NCBI RefSeq assembly: GCF_028595305.1
Contig: NZ_JAQQXS010000007.1
Coordinates: 186,001-250,000 of the forward strand
DNA: 64,000 nt
DNA from: Roseateles koreensis
GTDB lineage: Bacteria; Pseudomonadota; Gammaproteobacteria; Burkholderiales; Burkholderiaceae_C
Direction of reading: 5' to 3'
Numbering within the stretch: position 1 is the first letter of the stretch; every line of letters begins with the position of its first letter. This document shows positions 8,367-17,764 of this stretch, piece by piece. The notes under the pieces are model-generated. The model did not search any database, was not told where the DNA came from, and saw only the letters and a list, made by a program, of their open reading frames with translations. Both the position numbers and the translations under genes were made by a program.

Positions 8367-9065
8367 ATGGCAGCCCATTCACTCAATTTGAAATTCGATC
8401 TCAATGCCGCAATGGAAGGCGTTGCCGATCAGTTTCGTGGCCTCAATCCCAAAGAACCCGGCCAGTGGCCGGTGTTGCCAAAATTGGCGGCGTTTTCAGC
8501 CATGGTTGTGCTGGTTTGCGTCCTGGGCTGGGTGTTTGTGCTTGCGGATGAGCAAGCCAACCTGGATACCGAGCGGGGCCGTGAGCCCACCTTGAAGGCC
8601 GACTACCAGAACAAGCTCGCGCAAGCCGTCAATCTGCCGGAACTTCGCAAGCAGAAGAGCCAAGTCGAAGAGTATGTGACGCAGCTAGAAAAGCAGCTTC
8701 CCGGCAAGGCCGAGATGGACGCTTTGCTGTCCGACATCAACCAGGCTGGCTTGGGACGTGGCTTGCAGTTTGAATTGTTCCGGCCAGGGCAAGTCGTCGT
8801 GAAAGACTATTACGCGGAGTTGCCCATTGCACTGCGCGTCTCCGGGCGATATCACGATATCGGCTCGTTTGCAGCCGATGTTTCGAATCTCTCGCGCATT
8901 GTGACCTTGCACAATCTGGTGGTCTTGGCACCTACCGGCAAAGAGCTGGGCAGCGGAACCCTGAGCATGGAAGCAACGGCGAGAACTTATCGATATCTGG
9001 ATGCGCTTGAAGTCGCTGAACAAAAGAAGAGCGTTGCCAAAGCTGCTGCGGGGGCCAAGAAATGA
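8367..9065 (+). CDS. pilO: Type IV pilus assembly protein PilO
   Basis: Partner of PilN in the inner-membrane alignment complex, bridging PilM in the cytoplasm to PilP in the periplasm. The 232-residue protein has a cytoplasmic N-terminus (residues 1-35), one membrane segment (around AAFSAMVVLVCVLGWVFVLA), a predicted coiled coil (QNKLAQAVNLPELRKQKSQ) and the periplasmic PilO core with LLSDINQAGLGRGLQFELF. The ATG lies 17 bases after pilN, and the stop overlaps pilP in ATGA. Confidence 0.94.
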   Translation: MAAHSLNLKFDLNAAMEGVADQFRGLNPKEPGQWPVLPKLAAFSAMVVLVCVLGWVFVLADEQANLDTERGREPTLKADYQNKLAQAVNLPELRKQKSQVEEYVTQLEKQLPGKAEMDALLSDINQAGLGRGLQFELFRPGQVVVKDYYAELPIALRVSGRYHDIGSFAADVSNLSRIVTLHNLVVLAPTGKELGSGTLSMEATARTYRYLDALEVAEQKKSVAKAAAGAKK

Positions 9066-9604
9066 GGCGCGCATCGCGATGGACTGGTGTGGCCGCTGCT
9101 CTTGTTGGCGCGATGCTGCTGGGCGCATGTTCAGCCGATATGGATGAGTTGTCGCAGTGGATGGAGCAGCAAAAGCGTGACGCGCATCCGACGGTAACGC
9201 CTTTGGTTGCGCCCAAGAAATTCTTGCCGCAGCCCTACGAGGCCGCTGGCGGTGTTGATCCTTTCAGCGCCCAAAAGCTCAGCGTGGCGATCAAGCAAGA
9301 GGCCGCACAACCCAACTCTTTGCTCACGGCAGAAATGAATCGCCGCAGAGAGCCCCTGGAGTCGTATCCGCTGGACAGCATGTCCATGGTGGGCAGCATC
9401 ACGCGGCAGGGCGCGCGCTATGCCTTGCTCCGGGTGGACAACCTTCTGTACCAGGTCAAGACGAATGACTATTTGGGCCTGAACTTTGGTCGCATCATGA
9501 AAATCAGCGAGACCGACATCACCTTGCGAGAAGTTGTGCAAGACGCAGCGGGCGAGTGGGTTGAGCGGAGCAGTACCCTCCAGCTTCAGGAGCAGGGACG
9601 ATGA
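9062..9604 (+). CDS. pilP: Type IV pilus lipoprotein PilP
   Basis: PilP is an inner-membrane lipoprotein whose C-terminal beta domain connects the PilN-PilO pair to the secretin PilQ. A signal peptide ends in the lipobox LLGAC with the lipidated cysteine at residue 23. A flexible linker follows, then PYEAAGGVDPFS and the HQ-type domain containing SMVGSITRQGARYALLRVDN and VYQVKTNDYLGLNFG-like motifs. At 180 residues it is normal. Both ends overlap neighbours by 4 bases, which fits tight stoichiometric coupling within the operon. Confidence 0.94.
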   Translation: MRRASRWTGVAAALVGAMLLGACSADMDELSQWMEQQKRDAHPTVTPLVAPKKFLPQPYEAAGGVDPFSAQKLSVAIKQEAAQPNSLLTAEMNRRREPLESYPLDSMSMVGSITRQGARYALLRVDNLLYQVKTNDYLGLNFGRIMKISETDITLREVVQDAAGEWVERSSTLQLQEQGR

Positions 9605-11793
9605 ACAAGAATTATCAGGAGTATTCGAGGATGAGCCTTTGGCGCAATATGGCTGTGGCCATCGGCATAGGGGTGCTGGCCACGGTGCAGGCCTTCGCTC
9701 AGACCGAGATCAAGTCGATCACCAGTTTGCAGCAGGCGGGTGTTGAGGTGGTGCGCATTGAATTGTCGCAACCCCTGACCGAATTGCCCAAAGGCTTCAC
9801 CGTTCAAACGCCGCCGCGCATTGCCATTGATCTGCCGGGTGTGGTCAACGGTATGGGCCGTGCCATGGTGGACATCAACCAGGGTAATTTGCGCTCCGCG
9901 AATGTGGCGCAGGCCGGTGAGCGCACTCGCATTGTGTTGAACCTTCGCCAGGCCTCGGGCTATCGCGCGGAGTTGCAGGACAAGGCCTTGTTGCTGGTGC
10001 TGGATGCCGCGCCAACCGCAGCCGCCAAAGGCCGTGACGACACCGTTCATTTCTCCCAAAGCCTGAATGCGGAGCCCGAGTCGATTCGGGACATCGACTT
10101 CCGCCGGGGCCAGGACGGCGCCGGTCGCGTGATCGTCAATCTGCCCAGCAATCAGGTGGGTGTGGATATCCAGCAGCAAGGCAAGACCTTGGTGGTCGAG
10201 TTTTTGCGCTCTAGTTTGCCGGAGGCGCTGCGCCGCCGCATGGACGTGAGTGATTTTGGCAGCCCGGTGCAGTTCATCAGCAGCAGTCAGACGGGTGACC
10301 GTGTGCGCATGGTGGTCGAGCCCAAAGGTGCCTGGGAGCACAGCGCCTATCAAAGCGACAACCAATTCGTGCTTGAAGTGCGCCCACAAAAAGTCGACCC
10401 GAACAAGTTGACCGCTGGCCCCGGGTATGCCGGCGACAAGCTGTCTTTGAACTTCCAGAACATCGAAGTGCGCGCCCTCTTGCAGGTGATTGCCGACTTC
10501 ACCAACTTCAACGTGGTGACCAGCGATACCGTCACCGGCAATGTGACCCTGCGCTTGAAGGACGTGCCTTGGGATCAGGCCCTGGACATCATCATGCAAG
10601 CCAAAGGCTTGGGCCTGCGCAAGTCGGGCAATGTTTTGTGGATTGCCCCCAAGGATGAGTTGGCCGCCAAAGAAAAGCTGGACCTCGAGTCCAAGGCGCA
10701 GATCTCCAGCCTTGAGCCGCTTCGCACGCAGGCAGTGCAGCTGAACTACACCAAGGCCGAGGAAGTCGCCAAGGGTTTGACGGGCCACTCCGTGGGGGGC
10801 GCCAACAGTGGTGGTGGGTCGTCCGGTGGCAGCAACGCGGCCACGCGTTTGCTGTCGCCGCGCGGCAGTGTGATGTTCGAGACCCGGACCAATCAGCTCT
10901 TCGTGACGGACATCCCGTCCAAGCTTGAAGAGGTCATGGCCATGATCGCCAAGATCGATATTCCGGTGCGTCAGGTGCTGATCGAGGCGCGCATTGTTGA
11001 GGCCAATGACACCTTCGGGCGTTCCTTGGGCGTGAAATTGGGTGCCAGCGATCTGCGTGCACAGCAGGGCGGCATTCCGGGTTACAACGTGGGTGGCTCG
11101 AACTACGTCACCATCGGTGGCAACTACAACGCGGTGGGCTCGCAGACCAACCAGGGCGCATCCAGCAGCTACAGCAACACCCAGTTTGTGAATCTGCCCG
11201 CCAATGTATCGGCGGACGCCTTCGGTGCTTCTGCCTCTGCACAGACATTTGCGCTGTCACTGTTCAATGCAACAGCCAACCGCTTCTTGAATTTGGAGCT
11301 CTCGGCGCTTGAGGCCGATGGCAAGGGCAAGATTGTTTCCAGCCCCCGTGTGATCACCGCCGATCAGGTCAAGGCCTTGATCGAGCAGGGCGAGGAGCTG
11401 CCCTATCAGGTGGCCACCTCCAGCGGCGCCACCTCCATCCAGTTCAAGAAGGCCGTGCTGAAGCTGGAAGTGACCCCACAAATCACCCCTGAAGGCAGCG
11501 TGATTCTGGACGTCGACGTCAACAAGGACAGCCGCGGCACCTTGACGCCACAGGGCTACGCCATCAACAACAAGCACGTGAAGACGCAAGTGCTGGTGGA
11601 GAACGGTGGCACGGTAGTGATCGGTGGCATATTCACGCAAGACGAGGCGGAGCAAGAGCAGAAGGTGCCGATGCTGGGCGATATTCCCTATGTCGGGAAC
11701 TTGTTCAAGTCCAAGTCACGCACCTCGCAAAAGACCGAGCTGCTGATTTTCCTGACGCCTAAAGTGGTGACTGAGCGTGCCACGGTGCGTTAA
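9601..11793 (+). CDS. pilQ: Type IV pilus secretin PilQ
   Basis: Outer-membrane multimeric channel through which the pilus fibre exits. After a signal peptide (about residues 1-35, ending AFA) there are two AMIN domains that bind peptidoglycan (VEVVRIELSQPLTELP and RDIDFRRGQDGAGRVIV), the STN/N0 region (LSLNFQNIEVRALLQVIADF), an N1/KH-like domain, and the C-terminal secretin with VLIEARIVEANDTFGRSLG, VLKLEVTPQI and the VPMLGDIPYVGNLF signature. A Gly/Ser-rich spacer (GGGSSGGSNAA) precedes the secretin domain. At 730 residues it is normal. ATG 9601 overlaps the pilP stop and has AGGAG 8 bases upstream. Confidence 0.96.
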   Translation: MNKNYQEYSRMSLWRNMAVAIGIGVLATVQAFAQTEIKSITSLQQAGVEVVRIELSQPLTELPKGFTVQTPPRIAIDLPGVVNGMGRAMVDINQGNLRSANVAQAGERTRIVLNLRQASGYRAELQDKALLLVLDAAPTAAAKGRDDTVHFSQSLNAEPESIRDIDFRRGQDGAGRVIVNLPSNQVGVDIQQQGKTLVVEFLRSSLPEALRRRMDVSDFGSPVQFISSSQTGDRVRMVVEPKGAWEHSAYQSDNQFVLEVRPQKVDPNKLTAGPGYAGDKLSLNFQNIEVRALLQVIADFTNFNVVTSDTVTGNVTLRLKDVPWDQALDIIMQAKGLGLRKSGNVLWIAPKDELAAKEKLDLESKAQISSLEPLRTQAVQLNYTKAEEVAKGLTGHSVGGANSGGGSSGGSNAATRLLSPRGSVMFETRTNQLFVTDIPSKLEEVMAMIAKIDIPVRQVLIEARIVEANDTFGRSLGVKLGASDLRAQQGGIPGYNVGGSNYVTIGGNYNAVGSQTNQGASSSYSNTQFVNLPANVSADAFGASASAQTFALSLFNATANRFLNLELSALEADGKGKIVSSPRVITADQVKALIEQGEELPYQVATSSGATSIQFKKAVLKLEVTPQITPEGSVILDVDVNKDSRGTLTPQGYAINNKHVKTQVLVENGGTVVIGGIFTQDEAEQEQKVPMLGDIPYVGNLFKSKSRTSQKTELLIFLTPKVVTERATVR

Positions 11794-11909
11794 TCAAACG
11801 ATCACCCCAGGCTTTGCTTGATCAAATGCCTGCATGAAAGATAGTGCGCTGCAACGATGTGAGCGCGGTAGGCGCGCTGCCTCGTAGGCAAAGCAGGAGA
11901 TTGCTAGAA

Positions 11910-14060
11910 ATGAGCGACAAGAAATTTTCAATAGGCCACGGCCTGATGGTGTGGCTGGGGGGTGCGATCTGCGCGCTGGCCTTGACGGCTTGTGGCGGCG
12001 GCGGGTCGGCGGGCACGCCGATTCTCGGGACTGGCACCACCACTGGCTCCACGGGGACAACCACCGACAGCGCCGTGGTGACCATCTCCTTGTCGTCGAC
12101 CACGGTGACGGCTGGTGCGCCAGCCACTGTGACGGTCAACGTCAAAAACGTTGCGGGCACCGCTTTGGCCGGGCAAGTGGTCAAGTTCAGCTCCGACGCC
12201 AGTATGGCCGCTTTCAGCGCGCCCTCAGCCTTGACTGACGGTAACGGCGTGGCGACGGTGATTCTGTCGCCTGCGGTGGCAACTTCCACCGGCGCTGACA
12301 CTGTCAAGGCCACGGTCAGCTATTTGGGCAAGGACTACAGCGGATCCACCGGCTTTCAACTTACCGCCACCAACGTCACCATTGCCTCCTTTACGTCTGA
12401 CGTAACCGGCACCTTGTCGGCCTATGGGCAGGCCAATTTGACCGTCACTTTGGCGGGCACGGTGCCCAGCAGCCCGGTGAATCTGGTGTTGACGTCGTCC
12501 TGCGCGTCGCTGTCAAAGGGCACCCTGACCCCTGCCAGCCAGAGCACAAGTACGGGTACGGCGACCTTCACATTCCGCGATGGCGGCTGCGGCGCCTCGC
12601 AACCCTCTGACAACCTGCAAGTCTCCGTCACTGGCACGGCCTTGACGAAATCGCTCACCCTCCCGGTGAGCTCGCCGGCAGTGACCAGCATTGGCTTTGT
12701 TTCCGCGGCCCCGACGAACATCTTCTTGAAGGGGTCGGGCTATGTTGAAAATTCCAATGTGACTTTTGTCGTCAAGGACGCCAACAACAATGGCGTTCCT
12801 GGGCAAGATGTGGTGCTGGAGCCGAGCGTTTTGGTGGGCGGCTTGACCCTGGACGGCTCCAATTCAGCCGTGACCAAAAAGACGGACTCGACGGGCCAGG
12901 TAATTGTGCGCATCAACTCTGGCACGGTGCCCACGCCAGTTCGGGTGAAGGCCACGTTGGCCAATAGCAATATCTCCACTGTGTCCAGCAGCTTGGCGAT
13001 CGCGGTGGGCCTGCCTTCGCAACTGGGTTTTTCGGTGGCGCAGGGCACGATCAATATCGAAGGCTATGACATTCAAGGCACAAGCAACACCTACACCGTG
13101 ATTGCGTCTGACCGCCTGGCCAATGCGGTGCCGGATGGCACGGCAGTGAATTTCATCAGTGAAAGCGGTCAGGTGCAGGCCACCAAGCAAACTGCGCTGG
13201 ATGCATCAGGCATTGCGACGGCCACGGTCAACTTCAAGAGCGCGGCCCCCATTCCTGCGGATGGCCGCATGACGGTGCTGGCTTATGCCCTGGGTGAAAA
13301 GTCTTTCTTGGATGTCAATGGCAACAACGTCTACGACACGGGTGAAGACTTCCAGGATCTTGGCGATATCTTCCTGAACCGCAAGTTCAATGGCACTTAC
13401 GACGCTGCAGCCGATCAGTACATTTCGCTGAGCACGGGCGCCAGCGGCGCCTGTGCCACGTCGACATCGACGTTGTTGGCGCGAGATACAGCAGCAATTC
13501 CTGTTGTTCCCAATACCTGCAGCGGGGCCTGGGGGCGTGCTTATGTTCGCCGTGCGGTGCAGACCATTTTGTCCACTTCAGCAGCCAACCCGGTGTGGGG
13601 CAAATCCTGGCCGAAGTTTTCGGATGGCACATCGATGGTCGCAGCGCCAACCGGTAGCTGCCCCTCCTCCATCACCCGCATGACCAGCTACGACGCGGCG
13701 GGCAATATGGTCACCAGCAACTACTACCCCTTTGGCACTGCGGGTCTTTACGGGGTGGGCTCTTCGGGGGCCTTGGCCTTCATGGCATCCGACGCGAACT
13801 CTGTGGCTTTCAACCCGATGGCTGCAGGAACCACGGTCGGCGTTGCCGCAACGGACGGACTCACCGTCGGTGTGATCGGCGGGTCACCCGTTCCGAGCAC
13901 GGCCAATCCGACGGCTGTCTTGATCAGCTACAAGTTCACCGCGCCGGCCACTTCGGGCACGATTTCGGTCACCTTCACCTCGCCCAGCGGCTTGGCCACG
14001 ACGGTGGGGCAGTACGTCACCTCTGGTGCCATGCCGGCGGGCTTCTCGGCTTGCAACTGA
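11910..14060 (+). CDS. Large Ig-like (Big-type) domain lipoprotein of unknown function
   Basis: I recognise the domain style but not a named protein. The 716-residue product has a lipoprotein signal with lipobox LTAC (cysteine 28), then a Gly/Thr/Ser-rich linker and repeated bacterial Ig-like (invasin/intimin Big-type) modules, with motifs such as TVTVNVKNVAGTALAGQVV, VTFVVKDANNNGVPGQDV and GIATATVNF. Around residues 467-480 lies an acidic calcium-loop-like segment, DVNGNNVYDTGED, followed by an unassigned Thr/Ser-rich C-terminal third with paired cysteines. ATG 11910 has CAGGAGA upstream. It probably sits on the cell surface or outer membrane and could aid adhesion; that is inference. Its last 10 bases overlap the aroK start, and it separates pilQ from aroK. 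Confidence 0.75.
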   Translation: MSDKKFSIGHGLMVWLGGAICALALTACGGGGSAGTPILGTGTTTGSTGTTTDSAVVTISLSSTTVTAGAPATVTVNVKNVAGTALAGQVVKFSSDASMAAFSAPSALTDGNGVATVILSPAVATSTGADTVKATVSYLGKDYSGSTGFQLTATNVTIASFTSDVTGTLSAYGQANLTVTLAGTVPSSPVNLVLTSSCASLSKGTLTPASQSTSTGTATFTFRDGGCGASQPSDNLQVSVTGTALTKSLTLPVSSPAVTSIGFVSAAPTNIFLKGSGYVENSNVTFVVKDANNNGVPGQDVVLEPSVLVGGLTLDGSNSAVTKKTDSTGQVIVRINSGTVPTPVRVKATLANSNISTVSSSLAIAVGLPSQLGFSVAQGTINIEGYDIQGTSNTYTVIASDRLANAVPDGTAVNFISESGQVQATKQTALDASGIATATVNFKSAAPIPADGRMTVLAYALGEKSFLDVNGNNVYDTGEDFQDLGDIFLNRKFNGTYDAAADQYISLSTGASGACATSTSTLLARDTAAIPVVPNTCSGAWGRAYVRRAVQTILSTSAANPVWGKSWPKFSDGTSMVAAPTGSCPSSITRMTSYDAAGNMVTSNYYPFGTAGLYGVGSSGALAFMASDANSVAFNPMAAGTTVGVAATDGLTVGVIGGSPVPSTANPTAVLISYKFTAPATSGTISVTFTSPSGLATTVGQYVTSGAMPAGFSACN

Positions 14061-14626
14061 TCATTTCCCTTGTTGGTATGCCTGGCAGTGGCAAGTCCAC
14101 GGTTGGGCGGCAGATGGCGCGCCAAATTGGCGTGCCATTTGTCGATTCAGATGCCGAGATTGAAGTGCGCCTTGGCGAAACCGTTCGCGAATTTTTTGAG
14201 CGGTCGGGCGAAGACGCCTTTCGTGATCTTGAAAGCGAAGTCATTGCCGACCTTTTGAGCGGGCCTGGTGATTTCGTGCTCGCCACCGGCGGCGGCGCGG
14301 TCCTGCGGGAGGCCAATCGGCAGGCTTTACACCAACATTCTGCCGTTTTGTATTTGCGTTCTTCACCGGAAGAGTTGTTCAGGCGTTTGCGCCACGATAC
14401 GCAGCGCCCCTTGCTGCAGGTTCGTGACCCTTTGCAAAAGTTGCGCGAGCTTTATGCGCAGCGTAATCCGCTCTACCGGAGCTGTGCCCATTTCGTGCTG
14501 GAGACCGGGCGACCGACCGTGACGGGCCTCGTCAATATGGCGCTGATGCAATTGGAGTTGGCAGGCTTGCTCGACCCCGCGCGGGTTGCGGCCACCGTGG
14601 GCGCTGAGAGGGCTGAACGGAATTGA
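14051..14626 (+). CDS. aroK: Shikimate kinase AroK (non-ATG start)
   Basis: Phosphorylates shikimate to shikimate 3-phosphate in the aromatic amino-acid pathway; cytoplasmic. The P-loop GMPGSGKST (residues 9-17 from the TTG start), the shikimate-binding DSDAEIE, the FRDLESEVI segment, the GGGAV loop and the lid RPLL are all present. The first ATG (14078) would begin at the P-loop and delete the first beta strand LIISLVG, so translation probably begins at TTG 14051, or at CTG 14057, inside the end of the upstream lipoprotein gene. That suggests translational coupling. Length 191 residues is slightly above the family norm because of a C-terminal extension. Confidence 0.92.
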   Translation: MQLIISLVGMPGSGKSTVGRQMARQIGVPFVDSDAEIEVRLGETVREFFERSGEDAFRDLESEVIADLLSGPGDFVLATGGGAVLREANRQALHQHSAVLYLRSSPEELFRRLRHDTQRPLLQVRDPLQKLRELYAQRNPLYRSCAHFVLETGRPTVTGLVNMALMQLELAGLLDPARVAATVGAERAERN

Positions 14627-14715
14627 ACCGACATAAGGCCCCGGCCGCTTGAAATGTCGCGGGCCGGGCACGCCCTGCCACCAGGGTTTCTGGTCGGGAC
14701 CGTACACTTGGGCCC

Positions 14716-15837
14716 ATGACCGCAGCCCCTCACACTGAAAACCGCGTTTCGCCAGCAGTGCAATGTGTTCGCATTGATCTGGCCCAGCAAACCTACGACA
14801 TCTTGATTGGCTCCAACCAGTTAGGCGATGACGCCAGCTGGAAGAACTTGCCTCGCGCGGGCACCGCCGTGATCGTCAGCAATGACACCGTGGCGCCCCT
14901 GTACCTGGCGCAATTGACACAGCGCTTGCAGCCGCACTATGCGCGTGTTGAGTCGGTGATCTTGCCCGACGGCGAGGCGCATAAAACTTGGGACTCGTTG
15001 AACCAGATTTTCGACCACCTGTTGGCGTCAGCCTGCGATCGAAAGACGGTGCTGTTCGCCCTGGGCGGCGGCGTGATTGGTGACATGACGGGCTTTGCAG
15101 CCGCCGTTTATATGCGTGGCGTGCCCTTTGTGCAGGTACCCACCACCCTGCTGGCCCAAGTCGACTCATCGGTAGGCGGCAAAACGGCGATCAACCACCC
15201 GCTGGGCAAGAACATGATTGGGGCGTTCTACCAGCCCGAGCGCGTGATTGCCGATCTGGATTCGCTCGACACTTTGCCGCAACGCGAGTTGTCGGCCGGT
15301 TTGGCCGAGGTGATCAAGTATGGCCCCATTGCCGACGCCGATTTTCTGCAATGGATTGAAGACAACCTGGACGCCTTGCTATCGCGCGACAAGGCAGCGC
15401 TGGCCTACGCAGTCAAGCGCTGCTGCGAGATCAAAGCCTGGGTGGTTGGGCAAGATGAGCGGGAGCAGGGCTTGCGGGCGATCTTGAATTTCGGCCACAC
15501 CTTTGGGCACGCCATTGAAACCGGCATGGGATACGGCGCTTGGCTGCACGGCGAGGCCGTGGGCTGTGGCATGGTGATGGCGTGCGATCTGTCGGTGCGG
15601 CTGGGTTTGATGCCACCAGATTTTCTGCCTCGCATGCGTCGCCTGATCGAGCGGGCAGGGCTCCCGGTGATCGGCCCCAAGTTGGGGACGGATCGATATT
15701 TGGAATTGATGCGGGTGGATAAAAAGGCCGAGTCCGGCGAGATCCGGTTTGTGCTGATCGAGGCGCTTGGGCGTGCGGTCGTGCGATCGGCGCCCGATGC
15801 CCTGGTTGCCGAAGTCATCGGCAGTCATTGCGCTTGA
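14716..15837 (+). CDS. aroB: 3-dehydroquinate synthase AroB
   Basis: Converts DAHP to 3-dehydroquinate, the second step of the shikimate pathway, using NAD and a divalent metal. The 373-residue protein shows the NAD-binding [14 protein letters not shown] and [16 protein letters not shown] motifs, the metal ligands in the AEVIKYG and [12 protein letters not shown] regions, and [12 protein letters not shown] 14716 lies 89 bases after aroK in the classical aroKB order; the following dgt gene begins 9 bases after its stop. Confidence 0.96.
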   Translation: MTAAPHTENRVSPAVQCVRIDLAQQTYDILIGSNQLGDDASWKNLPRAGTAVIVSNDTVAPLYLAQLTQRLQPHYARVESVILPDGEAHKTWDSLNQIFDHLLASACDRKTVLFALGGGVIGDMTGFAAAVYMRGVPFVQVPTTLLAQVDSSVGGKTAINHPLGKNMIGAFYQPERVIADLDSLDTLPQRELSAGLAEVIKYGPIADADFLQWIEDNLDALLSRDKAALAYAVKRCCEIKAWVVGQDEREQGLRAILNFGHTFGHAIETGMGYGAWLHGEAVGCGMVMACDLSVRLGLMPPDFLPRMRRLIERAGLPVIGPKLGTDRYLELMRVDKKAESGEIRFVLIEALGRAVVRSAPDALVAEVIGSHCA

Positions 15838-15846
15838 TCAGGACCC

Positions 15847-16974
15847 ATGGTGCTTGCCCTCTACGCCAGTCATCCGTCGCAGAGCCTGGGGCGCCGTTAC
15901 CCAGAAATCCCTGCGCCCACCCGGAGCGAATTCCAGCGTGACCGGGACCGCATCATTCACAGCACCGCTTTTCGGCGTTTGGTCTACAAGACCCAGGTCT
16001 TTCTCAATCACGAGGGAGACCTCTTTCGCACCCGCTTGACCCATTCGTTGGAGGTGGCGCAATTGGGCCGCTCAGTGGGGCGGAGTTTGGGCCTGGATGA
16101 AGACCTCATCGAGGCGATCGCCTTGGCGCATGATCTGGGCCACACCCCGTTTGGCCACGCCGGCCAAGACGTGCTGGACGAATGCATGAAAGCCCATGGC
16201 GGGTTTGAACACAACCTTCAGTCGCTCCGGGTGGTGGACAAGCTGGAGCAGCGGTACCCCGCGTTCGACGGCTTGAATCTGTGCTTCGAGACACGTGAAG
16301 GAATTTTGAAGCACTGCGCCAAACGCAATGCTCAATTCCTTGAGGCTGCGGAGCCCGGTGGCGTTGCCGCGCGTTTTTTAAACGGTGGGCAAGCCAGTTT
16401 GGAGGCGCAGCTCTGCAATCTGGCGGATGAAGTCGCCTACAACGCGCACGACATCGACGATGGCGTGCGATCCGGCCTGCTCGAGTTGGAGCAGTTGGAA
16501 GAGGTGCCCCTGGTGCAGCGCTTTTTGCGGCAAGCCTTGGCAGAATATCCAGCGCTGCAGGGCAAGCGGCTGCTGTTCGAAACCATCCGGCGCATGTTGT
16601 CGGCGCAGGTCTACGACTTGATCGCCTCCACCGACGCTGCGTTGAAGACTGCGCAAGTTGAATCGGCCGACGCTGTCCGTAAAGCCGGCCCCTTGGTGTG
16701 CTTTAGCGCAGAAATGCGTGCCGCCAGCGCCGAGCTCAAGCGCTTCTTGTTTGCCAAGCTCTACCGGCACCCCCAGGTGCAAGACACCCGAATTCGTGCA
16801 GAAAAGGTGCTGCGCGACCTGTTCGCCATCTACACCGCCGAGCCGCAACAACTCCCCAGCGACTTTGCCGGCGCCCCAGACGCTCCGCGCGCCTGCGCCG
16901 ACTACATCGCCGGCATGACCGACCGATTTGCCTTGCGCGAACACCATCGCCTCACCGGCCAGACCTTGTTTTAA
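15847..16974 (+). CDS. dgt: Deoxyguanosinetriphosphate triphosphohydrolase-like HD protein
   Basis: An HD-domain dNTPase of the dGTPase-like group that releases triphosphate from deoxynucleotides and so affects dNTP pools. Metal ligands are visible as H66 (RLTHSLEV), H95-D96 (AHDLGHTPFGH) and a later aspartate within VAYNAHDIDDG. The 375-residue length fits the shorter, type-2 dGTPase-like proteins rather than E. coli Dgt. It follows aroB by 9 bases, a common order in Burkholderiales. Its TAA stop codon overlaps the first bases of the adjacent transposon end. Confidence 0.92.
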   Translation: MVLALYASHPSQSLGRRYPEIPAPTRSEFQRDRDRIIHSTAFRRLVYKTQVFLNHEGDLFRTRLTHSLEVAQLGRSVGRSLGLDEDLIEAIALAHDLGHTPFGHAGQDVLDECMKAHGGFEHNLQSLRVVDKLEQRYPAFDGLNLCFETREGILKHCAKRNAQFLEAAEPGGVAARFLNGGQASLEAQLCNLADEVAYNAHDIDDGVRSGLLELEQLEEVPLVQRFLRQALAEYPALQGKRLLFETIRRMLSAQVYDLIASTDAALKTAQVESADAVRKAGPLVCFSAEMRAASAELKRFLFAKLYRHPQVQDTRIRAEKVLRDLFAIYTAEPQQLPSDFAGAPDAPRACADYIAGMTDRFALREHHRLTGQTLF

Positions 16975-16995
16975 AATAATTAGGGTCAGAGTCGA
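16973..16995 (+). repeat. Left 23-bp inverted repeat of the RAYT element
   Basis: The core is TTAGGGTCAGAGTCGA and it pairs exactly with 17765-17787. It begins inside the dgt stop codon. Confidence 0.85.
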
Positions 16996-17011
16996 ATTAA
17001 ACGGAGGCCTC

Positions 17012-17734
17012 ATGGCAAGACCGCCCCGCTTGATCCTTGCCGATCAAGCCCATCACGTGATTCAACGCGGCAACAATCGGCAAGTCATTGTTCAGAGCGA
17101 TGCTGATCGCCAGCAATTCATGGACATGCTGCGGGATTCGGCAGCCACACACAAAGTGGCCATCCACGCCTATGTGTTGATGGACAACCACCTCCACCTG
17201 CTGGCCACGCCGGCTGACGCGCAAGGTATCAGCCGGCTGATGCAGTCGCTGGGGCGACGTTATGTGGGTTGGTACAACTTCAAATATCAGCGCACCGGCA
17301 CGTTGTGGGAAGGGCGGTTTCGGGCTTCTCTGATCGAAAGCGAAGCCTATTTCATGGCCTGCCTGCGGTACATCGAACTCAATCCTGCGCGGGCGGGGAT
17401 TTGTTCTCGCCCTGAAGATTTCAAATGGTCCAGCTGTGCCGCCCACCTGGGGCAACGCAGCGACACCACTTTGAGTGATCACGCTTTGTTCTGGTCCTTG
17501 GGTAATACGCCTTTTGAGCGTGAACACGCCTACCGGGCCTTCTTGGAGCAGGGTGTGTCAGAGGATGAGCGAAAACGCCTGACCGAATCGGTGCTCAAAG
17601 GGGCGCCTTTGTGTTCGGCCGTGTTTTTGAAAGAACTGACCCCTCAAGCGCTGGAATCGATGCAACCCAAGCCGCGTGGGCGCCCTCGGGGAACGGTCAA
17701 GAAGTTCAAAAAAATCGACTCTGACCCCATTTAA
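17012..17734 (+). CDS. RAYT / IS200-like Y1 transposase
   Basis: A REP-associated tyrosine transposase of the Y1 (HUH) superfamily, thought to act on single-stranded hairpin DNA at repetitive extragenic palindromes. Family landmarks are HHVIQRGNNRQ near the N-terminus, the metal-binding DNHLHLL (the HUH pair), the RRYVGWYNFKYQRTGTLWEGRF region that carries the catalytic tyrosine, and YIELNPARAGI. At 240 residues it is full length and shows no frameshift. ATG 17012 has ACGGAGG 4 bases upstream. The last codons (KKIDSDPI and stop) lie within a copy of the flanking repeat, so repeat and protein end have evolved together. It could be active. Confidence 0.9.
   Translation: MARPPRLILADQAHHVIQRGNNRQVIVQSDADRQQFMDMLRDSAATHKVAIHAYVLMDNHLHLLATPADAQGISRLMQSLGRRYVGWYNFKYQRTGTLWEGRFRASLIESEAYFMACLRYIELNPARAGICSRPEDFKWSSCAAHLGQRSDTTLSDHALFWSLGNTPFEREHAYRAFLEQGVSEDERKRLTESVLKGAPLCSAVFLKELTPQALESMQPKPRGRPRGTVKKFKKIDSDPI
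17715..17728 (-). repeat. Internal copy of the RAYT repeat core
   Basis: TCGACTCTGACCCC, the same core as the element ends, encodes the C-terminal IDSDP of the transposase. It is a direct repeat of the right end 50 bases further on. Confidence 0.75.
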
Positions 17735-17764
17735 TTGATGTGTGCCTGTGGTTCGATTAATAAA

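Noticed and set aside
9586-10788. Minus-strand open frame of 400 codons opposite pilQ
   Set aside because: His/Gln-rich composition without domains, fully inside pilQ.
16928-17011. Extended transposase start upstream of ATG 17012
   Set aside because: It would overlap dgt and run through the inverted repeat; ATG 17012 has a strong ribosome-binding site and matches the family start.
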